A stretch of 64,000 bases of DNA, taken from positions 1,054,001 through 1,118,000 of the forward strand of contig CADCXA010000024.1 in the NCBI GenBank assembly GCA_902806565.1. The letters are read 5' to 3'. A program made the translations under genes and the position numbers. This document shows positions 47,196-58,810 of the stretch, one piece after another. This stretch comes from Hypoxylon rubiginosum (lineage: Eukaryota > Ascomycota > Sordariomycetes > Xylariales > Hypoxylaceae). The notes below the pieces were generated by a model. That model searched no databases. It saw only the letters and a program-made list of their open reading frames with translations, and had not been told where the DNA came from. Every line of letters starts with the position of its first letter. Position 1 is the first letter of the stretch.

Positions 47196-49032
47196 AAATC
47201 AGTTTTTACCTCGGATTTTAATATTTCGCTTCGTCTTGTTCCATTCCCCTTAATGATCCTGTTACGAGACCATTCACGACCTTCGCTTATACCCAATTTT
47301 TACCTACTCACGGAGCAAAAAGTTCTGGATTCGAATTTATAGGGGCCACGCTACGACATTAGACGTGTTTGCCTCGATTACCCGCGGACGACGAGAAAAG
47401 AGGTCGACCTTCGTTGATAGACCTTATTCGCTTTTGAAGCTGCCCAGACGCAGCATACCATAATCTACCTACACATGCGCTCGCTATGCCACGCATTGTA
47501 CATTGTACACACATGACGCAACTTCACCCTCCTTCGCATTTTGGAAAGGCGCAGCCGCTGGCATTGACATATATCATTTGCATTCTGTTCATATTTTTTT
47601 TCTCTCTGCATATCCTGTACATCGTCTGGACGTTGGGTGTATGTGTGTGTCCCTTATAGATCGAGGGCACTTCGATTTTTTTTTTACAACCTCTTCCTCG
47701 ACATATTTTACTTTTGCTACTACCATTTGCGCTATCGTTAATATCGGCTGTGTAACCCTTTTCTTTTACATTCCTTTTGCTACCCGCATGATACCACACT
47801 AGACTTACTACTCCGTCACCTCGAAAGGCGAAAAGGCGTCGAAACGACAAGACACTCCGCAACGTTTGGTCGATCTGATGTTGCATTTTTTTGTCAAGTG
47901 CTCGCGAAGACCAAGAAGGGAGAGAGATGGGATGGCTGGTGTATGTGAAAAAGGGGATGACGTTGGTGTTAATGAGGGGGAGAGAGGATGGAGTCCTGTA
48001 TCTATCTAGGCTCTAAGGCGTGTATCTACCTACCTACCTATATCCGGGCTCTTGGCGAGCTCAACGCTCGTCGAGAGACTTGTACTATCTATCCCATGTC
48101 AAGATAGTTCCGACGGAGAATTAATCGTACAAATTCTAACTCAAGAACGATAGTTTATATGTGACCTGTGATTCTTCTCCGATCGGCCGCTTCACTCCTA
48201 GCGGTCTTTCATATAATACTAACTTAACACCCAACTTCTATCTGATTTACGAGTTCGGATTCTAGCCACAGTTTGACGAAAATTGGATATACTTCCGTCC
48301 AGTTCAGGAGGTATTGTTCAGCTTTCACTAGCAAATCCATAAGCAGGTAACCCAACGACGTAACACAAAATCCTGATTCTCTTGGCACTATATATATAAA
48401 CCTAGCTACCTAGCTCCCTCCTACACATATATGCCTACATCTAACCTTGCATATGCGGCACAGGAAACCGATTATTCTAGACCACGTCCGGGTTCCTACC
48501 AAATGGTAAGCCATGCATATCCGCACTATAGCGTACGGCATAGAAAGAGAAGCGAGGATGTATTAGTAGAACCGACGTATTATTCATGAAACACTGGTAC
48601 GCGATCCTCTCTCCTTATCGTCACCCTTAGCTCTCCTAGGCGCATACGTACATTCTGGGCCTCCCCCCCTTCAAGCCTACGTAACACAAGAGACATGAGA
48701 CAAGACTGGCCCCACGCCTCCTCATCAATATATTCCGTCTGGAACACCTGACGGGGGATTCATTCATTCTCTACCCTAGCCACGCGAATATGGAGAAATC
48801 AGATAGGTCCCACATGTAATAGAGTGCACTAGAGTATTATTAACAAAAGAAATGCCATGGATTGATTGCATAGCTACTGTAAAGCAAAAGCCAAAGCCAC
48901 GTAAGCCCGTGGGCGTTGGCGTGGGATAGCCTTCGTAAATCCGTAAAACGCCAGCCGCGCAAAGTGACTGCTAACCCGCCGTGCGCAAATTACAACAAGC
49001 CTTGTGACCCCAGAAGAACCACTCTCGATAGA
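47196..49032. other. Convergent 3' intergenic region
   Basis: 1.8 kb between the 3' ends of the kelch-like gene (+) and Src1 (-). Frames at 47503-47802 (+) and 47524-47886 (-) overlap each other in a pyrimidine-rich stretch and are not supported. It contains a TACC tandem run near 48028-48041. Confidence 0.5.
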
Positions 49033-51288
49033 TTAGTAAATTGGTCTGGACTCCTCCCACTTCTGATGGGTCGGCGCATTCCCATTTATACTAGGTGAGT
49101 CCACATCCGCATCGCGTCCCAACGAGACGCGGCCGCTCCTCCGGCGCCTGTGGGCGCTGTCCCCGGCCATGGGGCCGATCCATTCCCAGGCCCTGCCGAC
49201 CTCGCCGCTGCGCCCCTCGCGCTGGCTAGTCCGCACGTTGCTGTTCTGCTCCACGACGGCCCGGACGCGTTGCCATATATTCTCGCGCTGCGAGAGCTTA
49301 TGGATCGATCGGAGCACGTCGTCTCTCAGGTTCGGGAGGAACAGCCACGGATCATCGATGTCCTCGTCGCCCAGCTGCTTTTGGTTTGCCAGTCTCTCGA
49401 GCACGAGGTCTACGAGGGCGGGCACTTGAGCAGCGGCCGCGCGGTTGGCTCTGTATTGAAACCGCGTGTAGATCGCTGTGGCGATGACCGCGATCACGAA
49501 GCTAATATGGAATCGATATCTTGCCAATCCGAGCCGGATCGACCGGCGGACGGCGCAGCTGATTGAAACGCGAGCGAGAGAGGTGGAAGTGAGGTACGTG
49601 TTTGAAACGCCTCCGGAATCGGGGGTTCTATGGGGACCGGAGGAACTCTGGTTAGTCACGCGGTCAGAAACATTGAACTTCTGATACAATCATCTTCTAT
49701 CTGATAGGGGAAAAAGGGGGATATTATATGAAAAATTTTAACAGAGGTAATGGACTTACTCAGTGACTTCCACTTCCACTTCGTCCCTATCTTTGACCTC
49801 GCCAAGAGCAGATCCCCATAGGTCTTCAAATTCCTGGTTGTTCATCTTCTTGCTTCTCTTCTTGTTGATAATCTCCTTCAGTTCCCGCTCCTCAATCGCC
49901 GGAGACGCAAGCTTGGTTCCGTCTTCGTTGGCAGCCTCGCCACATTCGTATTTGGCAGTTCGTTCGCGAAGTTCTTCGATCGCTTTGTCTGCCACGACTT
50001 GTACACGTCGGACTTTTACGCCATCAGCCTCGCAAGTCGGAGGTAGGGGGATGACGCCTCCTAAAGAGAGAGGGTGGGACTTGAGAATATAGTCCTGCTC
50101 GCATCGAACAGAGAAGTCTGTGTAACAGTACGCATGAGACGGGCATGGCTCGCACTCGGGTTCCAGAGCGTCGATGATAGATTGCGGAACTGTGATTTGA
50201 GGCGGCAGAACCGACTGCGCCCACTCTGGCGTTTCGATCTCGTTGGGAATCGAGCTTCCAGATTGGCCCACCCCGCAGTAACCGACAGCGATCTTTTCCT
50301 GTCGGTACCACCCAGCATAAACGCTCAAGGCCGTAACGGAGAAGATAGAGAGCAGGGTACCCCAGCTAATCTTACTGGGCTGGCGCTGGCGAGGTTGTCT
50401 CCCCGCTACAACACCCTTGTCCTCATGAATGGCTTCTTCCGCATCAAGCTCAAGCTGCTCTTCCGGTGTAAATTCTTCTCCAGCCTCAACCACGAATGGC
50501 TCGGGGGTTCTTTGTGGTACCTTCGGGGCCAAGGGGACACCAAATGTTCTAGGCATACTAGTGCGCTCCTCTTTGGGCACGACAGTCTGACCATCCGTTC
50601 GCCGTCGCGTGCCGGTACTAGTACTCCGCAGGTTTTCCGTCCCAGCTGTCCTCCTGCGGTTGCTTGATGCCTGATAGTCAGAAGTCGACGGGGAACTACC
50701 GCTCTGAAACGGGTTATCGTTGGTGAAAACGTCCGAGGTACGTCGGAAAAGGCCCTCGTCGGAGTCCTCCTTTTTTATTCGAGGCACTAGAACAGGAGGT
50801 CGAACTTTGTGAAGGATCCTACTGCCATCGGGTTCGGGACCGGTATCTGTATCTGAGGCCTGAGGTTGGCGGCTCGTTGCTCGAGACTTGCGTTTGGTGG
50901 GACTAGGAGTCGGGGGTGGCATTGACTGATTATCAAGCTCCTCCGATTTGACCCTAGTCGAGGCTTTTCTAGGCGATCTTGATCGACGGGTTGAAGGAGG
51001 AGGCGGCGCAAGCTCCTCGTGCACCTCATCGTCAAAGGGATTGCTGCTGCTTTGTGATTCTGCATCAACGATTCCTTTGCTGGAGCGTTTTGCTCGTGCG
51101 CGTGCAGCTAGTATCTTCTTCGACTGAGGCACAATCTGCTCTTTGAATATCTCCACCAACTGCCCCTTCTTCGCACTAGATGTATAAGGCACATTGTGGG
51201 CAACGAGGATCGATCGTAGGCGGGGGATCGTCAAGGTCTTGGGGTCGAAGCCCGGCTGAAGATACTCTAGGCTCTCCGAGTCGGACAT
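49033..51288 (-). CDS. src1: Inner nuclear membrane protein Src1/Heh1 (HeH-MSC)
   Basis: Predicted 707-residue protein from exons 49760-51288 and 49033-49627; the 132-nt intron has a GTAAGT donor, a GACTAAC branch and a CATAG acceptor. Residues about 13-55 form the HeH/LEM-like helix-extension-helix (LTIPRLRSILVAHNVPY, then KGQLVEIFKEQI). A basic, Ser/Pro-rich nucleoplasmic linker carries NLS-like clusters. TM1 is near 307-328 (WGTLLSIFSVTALSVYAGWY). The lumenal segment has conserved cysteines (near 338, 379, 382, 388, 396 and 419). TM2, near 550-563, lies in exon 2, followed by the Man1-Src1 C-terminal winged-helix-like region and a WEESRPIY end. The protein tethers chromatin (telomeres, rDNA) to the inner nuclear membrane. 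Reading through the donor gives an immediate stop. Confidence 0.9.
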
Positions 51289-52350
51289 TGTAAAGTGAAT
51301 AGGTCCTTAGTTGCCAAGCATAAGGAAAGTTCCTTCTTGTAGACAATAGGAGCCTGAGAAGGCGCGAAGGGGAGGGAAAGAAAGAATAGAAGAAAAAAGT
51401 GCCTTGGTAGAGTAGAGTACCTAAGGCTGGTGTAGAAAGTTGCCTGTTAGGCTTGTGATATGAGAGCACTATCGATATGATGACGTCGAACGGAATAGAC
51501 GCAAGACGTGGCCTACAGCGACGTCGAAGTTTCTTTTTCAGACCAGCGCGCGTTCGAAGACTGCGCTGTGAAGCAATCGGCAGCAGACTTGACGATGAGT
51601 GACGAATTTTAAAATTAAAAAAGAATACGCGCAATGGGGATAAGGTTAGGTGGGGAAATTAATTGTGTTGATGGAAAAGAGTTGAAGTGGAAATTCCGTT
51701 GCAGTGGCAACAGGGAGCTACGGGTACCCGTGTCATAATCTTGACCTAAGCAAGCAAGCAGGTTGGCAGGTTATTACGCTCCTGGCCCCACCCTAGCAAT
51801 TGCCTGCCCGGCTACCATGTACATAGGTACATGTACCCACCCGAACAATCGTCGGAAGATTATCGGATCATTTCCTCTTAGCCAACCATGGCACCTCGTC
51901 TTATATAAGTGCCATTGTAAAGGAGGTGAAGATATATTGTATCTTGATATTTTTTTCCAGCTATTTTTCCATGCTAATCCTAAAGTACCAGGCATAATAG
52001 CAGCCAATGGTTAATACGTTACGCTGTCTTAGGTACTTGCGCGGGTTGAACACACAGGTTTGCCTATCTCTTATATCTCCCGGGACATGATGCTCTATGT
52101 ATTACATATCGCTACATTCCCTTTACCATATATTAGATATAATATAATGATACGTTTTTCGCTTCTATTAAATCATAGATAGGTAGCTAGGGACGCCCGT
52201 ATTATATTCCTCTTATCGTTGTGTGGTCTTGTGAATGTACATTTCAGCAATGCAGTAGCCCAATACAACGGAGATAATAACCAGCCCAACACGACAACTT
52301 TTAACGATTACTGGCATCGAGCTTCTTCCTCTTAGCCTTCTTAGACAGCG
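51289..52350. other. Intergenic
   Basis: 1.06 kb between the Src1 start and the NUC-1 stop (both minus). The first 350 bases upstream of Src1 are C/T-rich on the coding strand and form the likely leader and promoter. A GGTACATGTACC palindrome is at 51826-51837. No gene is supported. Confidence 0.5.
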
Positions 52351-54449
52351 TTAATTCACCGCTGCCTTCTCTCCAAGTTTCTTCTCCGCCTCTTCTGCTC
52401 TTCTATTTGCCACAACCACTTCTTCTTGTAGCTGCTTGATGTATGCGATAGCCAACTCCACCGTGCTGGCTTTGCTGTTCGGCGTGTTGGCTTGCTTACC
52501 GTCTTTCTTGTCCCCGTTCCCGCCTTCGCCATCTCCCTCGCTGAGTTCCTTCATCGCGCTTTTCGGCAGCAAAGTTGCAATTTCCAGAAGTGCAGAATTG
52601 ATTCGGTTTCGTCGGCCCTGCTCTGCGATCTTGTGTGAAGTCCGTTTTGACGTCAGGTTGGTCGATAGCTCACTTGGGTATGAAACACCTGGCACGGTGT
52701 TACCCTCCAGTATATTCTGGTAATTCGATTTGGAGGTCAGTAGCCTTGACGCAGAATCTTCGGCGGACATGCCAGGCGTTCCTGGAAGCAGTGGCTTGAT
52801 GTTTGGTGATATTTTTGGCCGTAGAGCGGGTGAAATAGAGCTGATACTAGCCCTCTTCTTGGCCCCCCTAGGAGCTATGAGCGGAGTCTTCCTAGGATTA
52901 GGAGTGCTGGACTTAGGCGTGAGCTGAGGACTTTGCGTTGCCGACGCTGACGCCGAGTGTATAGGCTTGGGGAGAACAGGAGATGGAAGAGGCTGAAACG
53001 TGGCCGTCTTCGCTGTTTCCACTTCGGCAGGTGGTTGTTGTGGTTGTTGCGTGTCCAACAACGGTAGGTCGGGCTTGGAGAAGTTGACAGATTCGGGTAG
53101 TTCGAAGCTTTCGATATGTTCGGAACCGCTCTGCTCGGGGTGGCTTGCGTCGGCTGATTTGCTCTTTGGCGAGATCCTAAAGAGTGAAGCCGGTGTTGCA
53201 GGTGATGGCTTCCCTGCGAGGGCGCCTGGTAGTGTCAAAGGCCCTGTGCTACCATTGGTCTGCGGTTGGATGTAAGGGGACTGCCGAGCCGAACGCGGCG
53301 GAGGCAGCGGTGGGGGTGGCATCTCAGAGAGCGCTTCTGGCGACACCGAGGCATTTTCCGACTCTTCTGTTGACGTTGCTGAAACCGACTTCGGTTTCGG
53401 TGGGTGCTCTGCGCTCTCGGCTGCAGATTCAGCCAATTCATTTAGTACCTGGGCGTTCATCACAGGGGTTAAAGTGGTCTTCCGTCTCTGAGGTTTTGTA
53501 ATCGGAGATTGCCGAATACTTGGTTTTCTCGTCTTGTTCGCATTAGTTTTGCGTACTTTCTTCGACAAATTCGCCGGAGTGCTCGTGGCAGGTGAATAGT
53601 CGATGTCCATCTCCACCGGCGAATTCGTGGCGTGGCTCGAGTGTCTATGGTCAAACGTTGATGCCGACTCATTCTGGGCATGCAACGCCGGAGAAGTCAG
53701 GGGACTGAAGTAAGGTCCCGAATGAGAAAATCCGGGATCAACCGGGAAGTGTTGTTCCAAGGGGGTCACGGCGGGAGATACGAGTGGGGTGAAAGATATC
53801 TGCTGGATGGTCAGCCAACGATACCCTAGGCTGGGAGTGAAAGACATGCATCTGGTTGCTCTTTGAGGTGTTGATATCCATCAAACATACCGGACGAGTG
53901 CGTCCGGTCTTGTTGCGCGAAGAATTGGTTCGCGGCCTGTATCTCGAGGCTCTGCGGGGTCGGTGGTACAATATTTCGCTGTTGCTGAGCAGCATAGAAA
54001 GCAGCTTGCTGCTGATGAAACTGCCTCTCCTGTTCCGCGAGCTGTCTCCTTTGCTGCTGCAACCTCTGCTGCTGTAGGTATTGGATCTGCGCATCTATCT
54101 CGGAGATAGGGTCGCGAGTTGTATGATGCGGAGGCATTATCTGCGTCGAGATGCCTGAGTGACTCGGAGCCGATGTCATCGGGGACATCTGACCCTGCGG
54201 ACCCATATCGTTCCTTGCGATGATGGTGGGCACATTCGAGTTGCTCATGGGAGTGTCCATGGTATCGTTATGCGGCTGGTGCATCATCGAGGTACAATTT
54301 GTTCCGCCGAAATCCTGGAAATCAAACGGCAGCCCGTCTCCCAGACTGGACATGCCGCCCATATCGAGAAACTGTTGGAAGTCATCGTCTCCTGCTGAAG
54401 AAAGAGTCTGATCTTGACCATTCCAAGCACCTGGGTCCATCATGGTCAT
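52351..54449 (-). CDS. nuc-1: NUC-1/PHO4-type bHLH phosphate regulator
   Basis: Predicted 683-residue transcription factor from exons 53850-54449 and 52351-53802. The junction needs a GC-AG intron of 47 nt (donor GCATGT, CTGAC branch, CCAG acceptor with a second CAG three bases on), giving KEQPD-QISFTPLVSPAVTP. The start is the ATG giving MTMMDPGAWNGQDQ. The N-terminus has a Gln-rich coiled stretch (ISEIDAQIQYLQQQRLQQQ). The middle is Pro/Ser-rich. The bHLH is at about 584-660: basic region KRTSHKIAEQGRRNRIN with the E-box residues His590, Glu594 and Arg598, a Gly/Asp/Lys-rich loop, and helix 2 ASTVELAIAYIKQLQEEV. This long loop is characteristic of PHO4/NUC-1. It activates phosphate-acquisition genes under phosphate starvation and is controlled by a PHO80/PREG-type cyclin. 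Confidence 0.85.
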
Positions 54450-57091
54450 ATCTAGCAATGATAGCTATCGAACGGCCCTCGACGAGATTTATCGGTTCGT
54501 CGTGGCTTTATAGGGTCTCGCAGATTCCTAATCTTTTGCTACGCTCAAAATCCGCAGTTTCAGACTCGAACAAGATAACCCTATGTCGCTGTGTGATCTA
54601 TTACCGGTTTCGCAGTCGCGTACTGTATAACGTGTCGGAGAAAATTAGTTAACGCATTTCTGAGGAAAGGAAGCCAAAGGCCGCGCAGAAGACTCGATAA
54701 GTTCTTGCGACGGGCGGCTACCGAAAGAAAGACTCGCAAGCAACGTAGACTATTGCGAGCCGTATAATAGTGCCAAAGTAACAGTAAAACGGAGTCTAAC
54801 AACTAGGCGCAAACAGCAAGATTGTGGGAAATCCTAGTATGAAGTTTCATTTAACCCAGCACCAGCATATTGAATAACGACGAGATCCGGTTCGAGACCA
54901 GGTGACTTTGATTCCCGACGGCGAACTCCAGAAAAAGCGAGAACTACGAGGAGATGGTGGGGGATCGCATTGGGACCTGTTTGAGTGGTCAGCCACATTA
55001 GCAAGGTTTCACGTACTGACATGTATGTACATGTACATCCTAATGTATGGCATTATGATAGTAGAAGAACCAGGCATGAATTCGGTTAGTGAGAGATGGG
55101 AAAAAAACCCAGGGCTACCAGGGTGAACAAGGATTGGTATTCGCACTGAGCAGGTGACGGTCTCAGCGCCGGGTCGGGGGGGTGGGGGGGTTCGTACATG
55201 CGTCTAAAGCGACACCGGTCTAAGGCCCAGAAGCCCAGAAGCCTAGAAGCCTAGAAGCCTAGAAGCCCCCGGCAAACTCCTCTTCTCCCTACATCCTACC
55301 TCCCCGCTCCTCCCCGCTCATGCCTGATAGCTGATGAGAAGCTGTGTAAGAAATATAAAAAATAAAATAAAAATGCGACAGTAGTACAGAACTGTTACAG
55401 AATGGGGAGCATTGTACGGTACGTATCTCCTGAGACAAGAAAGCCACACTTTATTCATTGCTACTGCATACTGCATACTCTCAGCTGCCTACTTGCCTAC
55501 CTAACTTATTTCGTATACCCCCTATATCATATACCACCGGATGTTCTTCATCAACTTCCGCGTAAGACGTCACGAGTTAGGAATTATGTACGCAAGGGTT
55601 GTCTCACACTCCCAAGTGCCTATCTAGTTGGTCAGTCGCGGGTGAAGCTACTGTCATCGTCCTATCAACCGACCCTTTGGAAAAGTTTGATAGACTTAGG
55701 TTTGACTCGGTGGATTTTAAGTCGACGATAGCTCGAGATTGGGCTGGTGAGTGAAATTTGGTATAAAAAAAGGATGTTACTTAGCTTCTAAACCCGCAAC
55801 TCCACAGCTCGGCCGCTTGGCCAGGAAACCCGTACGTAAAAGAAACGACTTCTCCTGTTGCACCTATCTAGTCGGAACCTCCAAGAAAACCCCATGGTCC
55901 TAAGCCTTTGGCTTTATGGCTATATGGCCTAATGATCCTGTAGTCCTATTGCTTGCATCGGGTATATATACCGATGAACGATTTGCATCTTTTCAAGTGA
56001 ATGATGGTAGGTAAATATATCCGGAGTCACTTGACCCCTTTTCACTTTTCACATTCTTAGAGAACTCTCAGCTACTACTGTCCCCATGAAAAGAGGCTCG
56101 CAGACCTGATCAGCGCCAGTCCAATGCATACCACACCCATATGATGGGGGTCAGTGGCGGTTGACCATCCATAAATGGCAGGAAACCGAGAAGCGAGGAC
56201 ATAGTTCCTTGTAGCGGGGGGGATCTAGGTGGGTTGGCTCATGGATAAATCCCTGACCGGCTTGCCTTAATAGATGAGATCCGATGTTGTGCCCTCTTCT
56301 GATGCCTGAAAGTCTCCAAGCGGTCGGGCTACACCAAGAGATCTTGACGAGTTGCCCAAATCGTGGAGTCTCCTATGTATGCAATAGGTCGGTTAAAATT
56401 GTACAGGAAAGAGAACAAACAAAAAAAGAACAAGGAAAAAATAGTCATCGGGAGATTTGTAGATCCGATGATACCTAACTTAGGTATTGTACCTAGCTCG
56501 CCGGGACAGCCAACCGCTGAAGAACGTAAACGGTAGACCCAAAGCCTCGGGATCCGTACTGTATTATGCAATATGACCAGCGTGGACGTGCTGACCGAAA
56601 GGGCTTCTTCAAACAGGTTTCTCGGTGTCCCTGAACCTATCACGAAGCGCGAGTTTGTAGGTTTAAAACCACGCGATTCAGAGCGTCGCTGTTGTATCTA
56701 TTTCTAGGATTGGTGCAATGGCCTTAAAAGTGAGACTGACAGTTGGGATGAGATGGATTGCAGCTGATCCATGGGTGTGAGTGGGGGGAGCGGATAATTG
56801 CATTAACGCCTGCATTAGATACCGTGCTGCAAATGCATGCCTTGTGTACGTGTACCTGGTAAACCGATATTAGGTAAAGTTGCATTTTACCCAACGACAT
56901 CGACATACGACAAGGCATGACAGTTGCTTATTGACCTGATCTACCTCCCACATAGGTACCTGTCGCCTATACCTTCTTAGGAGTGCTTACATACGTCGTC
57001 CTTCAGCCTCAATGTCGTCATCGAGACCGAAGAGGCTCGATTTTCTACTTTAAGACTTCTAGCGCTATTCCTCTTCGTTGCTGCAAGCAAC
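54450..57091. other. Intergenic between NUC-1 and UBA4
   Basis: 2.6 kb between divergent genes. Features seen: a G-rich tract at 55175-55190 (candidate G-quadruplex), a tandem GAAGCCTA/GAAGCCCA run at about 55229-55266, and TACCTA-type palindromic motifs near 56478-56496 and 56956-56966. A tRNA-like B-box at 54890 lacks an A-box. No gene is supported. Confidence 0.45.
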
Positions 57092-58552
57092 ATGGATTCA
57101 GTAACCAATAAAGCCGAGCAGCTACGTGAGAAGATCGCGCAGACGGAGAAGGAACTCCAAAATTTACGAAGACAGCTAAACGAGCTCGAGTCACCTATCC
57201 AGAATCTAGATGTAGACCAGGGTCACAGCTCGACGTCAACTACTAAGCAACCCGGAGAAGCATCATCACCAAAATGGAAATGGCCCTTGCGAGAGGAAGA
57301 ATACTCACGTTACGGCCGTCAGCTTATCCTACCTACAGTCGGCATCAATGGCCAGCTGCGTCTTAAGTCTACCGCCGTGCTCATAGTTGGTGCTGGTGGA
57401 CTAGGATGTCCAGCAGCTGCATATCTAGCTGGTGCTGGAGTCGGCACACTTGGAGTTGTTGACGGCGATATCGTGGAAACCTCAAATTTGCACCGACAGA
57501 TCGCACATAGCACTTCAAGGGTTGGTATGATGAAGGTGGATAGCTTGGTCGAATATTGCCAAGGACTCAACCCGAACGTGACTTATGTGCCTCACAGAGA
57601 GCACCTCACACCCCAGAACGCCGAGGGCATCGTCTCAAAGTACGATTTGGTTCTCGACTGCACCGACCACCCCACATCCCGGTATCTTATATCTGATATC
57701 TGCGTCTTGCTGCAAAAGCCCCTCGTCTCTGCATCCGCTTTACGGACAGACGGGCAGCTGATCGTCCTAAATAACCCGGCCGCAACTCAAGGTGCTGCAA
57801 ATGGCGGGCCATGCTACCGCTGCGTCTTTCCTAAGCCGCCACCCGCTGACAGCGTGGTTAGTTGTGGTGAAGGCGGGATCCTTGGCCCGGTTGTCGGTGT
57901 TATGGGCGTTCTCCAAGCGCTGGAGGCTATCAAGTTAATTGCCGGTGGAATCGGGAAGGCGGCAGGCTCTGAGCCAAAAGAGCCGGTGGCACCGAGCCTC
58001 CTTTTATTTTCAGCTACCTCAACTACACCATTCCGGTCACTGCGGATGAGAAGTAGAAGACCTAACTGCTTCGCATGTTCCGCCGGATCAACTTTGACTC
58101 TAAAAGAACTGGGGTCTGGGTCATTAGATTACGTCCAGTTTTGCGGCGTAACCACGCCGGTCAACGTATTGAAGCCGGAAGAGAGGATTTCCGCTACGGA
58201 GTACAAGGATATTCTCGCGGGGAAATCTCACAAGGGTTTGCTATTTGATGTCCGCGAAAAGGAGCATTTCGATATAGCGAGCATACCAGGCGCTGTCAAT
58301 GTGCCATTTTCAATCTTACAGCGTCATGGTAGGCCGACTGTTGGTTACTTAACGCCGGAACACCTCTCTGACACGATCCCGGCCGAAGCCCCAATATATG
58401 TCGTCTGCAGAGTGGGAAATGACTCGCAGATAGTAACACGACGACTAAAAGAAATGGGGTTGGATGGAAATGGGGAACGTGACATACGTGATATCAAGGG
58501 TGGTATGTTGGCGTGGAAGCACGAAGTTGATAGAACTTTGCCCTTCACATAG
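57092..58552 (+). CDS. uba4: UBA4/MOCS3 adenylyltransferase-sulfurtransferase
   Basis: A single-exon 486-residue cytosolic protein. A coiled coil covers residues 5-35. The E1-like ThiF/MoeB domain (about 65-300) has the ATP loop GAGGLG (100-105), DxDxVExSNLxRQ (DGDIVETSNLHRQ near 124), zinc cysteines CYRC (241/244) and CFAC (326/329), and the catalytic-Cys loop SCGEGGILGP (Cys258). A C-terminal rhodanese domain (about 367-486) carries the persulfide cysteine in CRVGNDS (Cys439). This is the usual order of UBA4/MOCS3/CnxF. It adenylates and thiocarboxylates Urm1 for tRNA wobble-uridine thiolation and protein urmylation, and MoaD-type protein for molybdenum cofactor synthesis where that pathway exists. 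All key residues are present. Confidence 0.95.
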   Translation: MDSVTNKAEQLREKIAQTEKELQNLRRQLNELESPIQNLDVDQGHSSTSTTKQPGEASSPKWKWPLREEEYSRYGRQLILPTVGINGQLRLKSTAVLIVGAGGLGCPAAAYLAGAGVGTLGVVDGDIVETSNLHRQIAHSTSRVGMMKVDSLVEYCQGLNPNVTYVPHREHLTPQNAEGIVSKYDLVLDCTDHPTSRYLISDICVLLQKPLVSASALRTDGQLIVLNNPAATQGAANGGPCYRCVFPKPPPADSVVSCGEGGILGPVVGVMGVLQALEAIKLIAGGIGKAAGSEPKEPVAPSLLLFSATSTTPFRSLRMRSRRPNCFACSAGSTLTLKELGSGSLDYVQFCGVTTPVNVLKPEERISATEYKDILAGKSHKGLLFDVREKEHFDIASIPGAVNVPFSILQRHGRPTVGYLTPEHLSDTIPAEAPIYVVCRVGNDSQIVTRRLKEMGLDGNGERDIRDIKGGMLAWKHEVDRTLPFT

Positions 58553-58810
58553 TTCCGCCCAACCCATAATAAAAAATATCAACACCGAAATATGGGAAAG
58601 GGGATTTCATTCCGAATCCATTCCAATTCCTGCCGCTGCTGATGTACATGAGAGGGAGAGGCTCCGAACGCCGATCCATTCATTTCTGTGACTTTTGCTT
58701 TTTGACGGTGACTTATACTCTCCCAATATTCGTATGAAATCCGTAGACCTATTGATATGTAGGTCGTCCCTCGTTTCCACCCGATCCTTAAATATCATCC
58801 TCCTTGACTC

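Noticed and set aside
49631..49689. Extension of Src1 exon 2 further upstream on the minus strand
   Set aside because: The frame is blocked by a stop just upstream of its TTG start, and acceptors in that stretch do not match the phase of exon 1; CATAG at 49628 does.
54834..54915. tRNA-like B-box (ggttcgagacc)
   Set aside because: No matching A-box, the T-stem has a mismatch, and no acceptor or anticodon stem could be folded.
55175..55190. Possible telomere-like or rDNA G-rich repeat
   Set aside because: Just two homopolymeric G runs, with no TTAGGG units or rRNA similarity.
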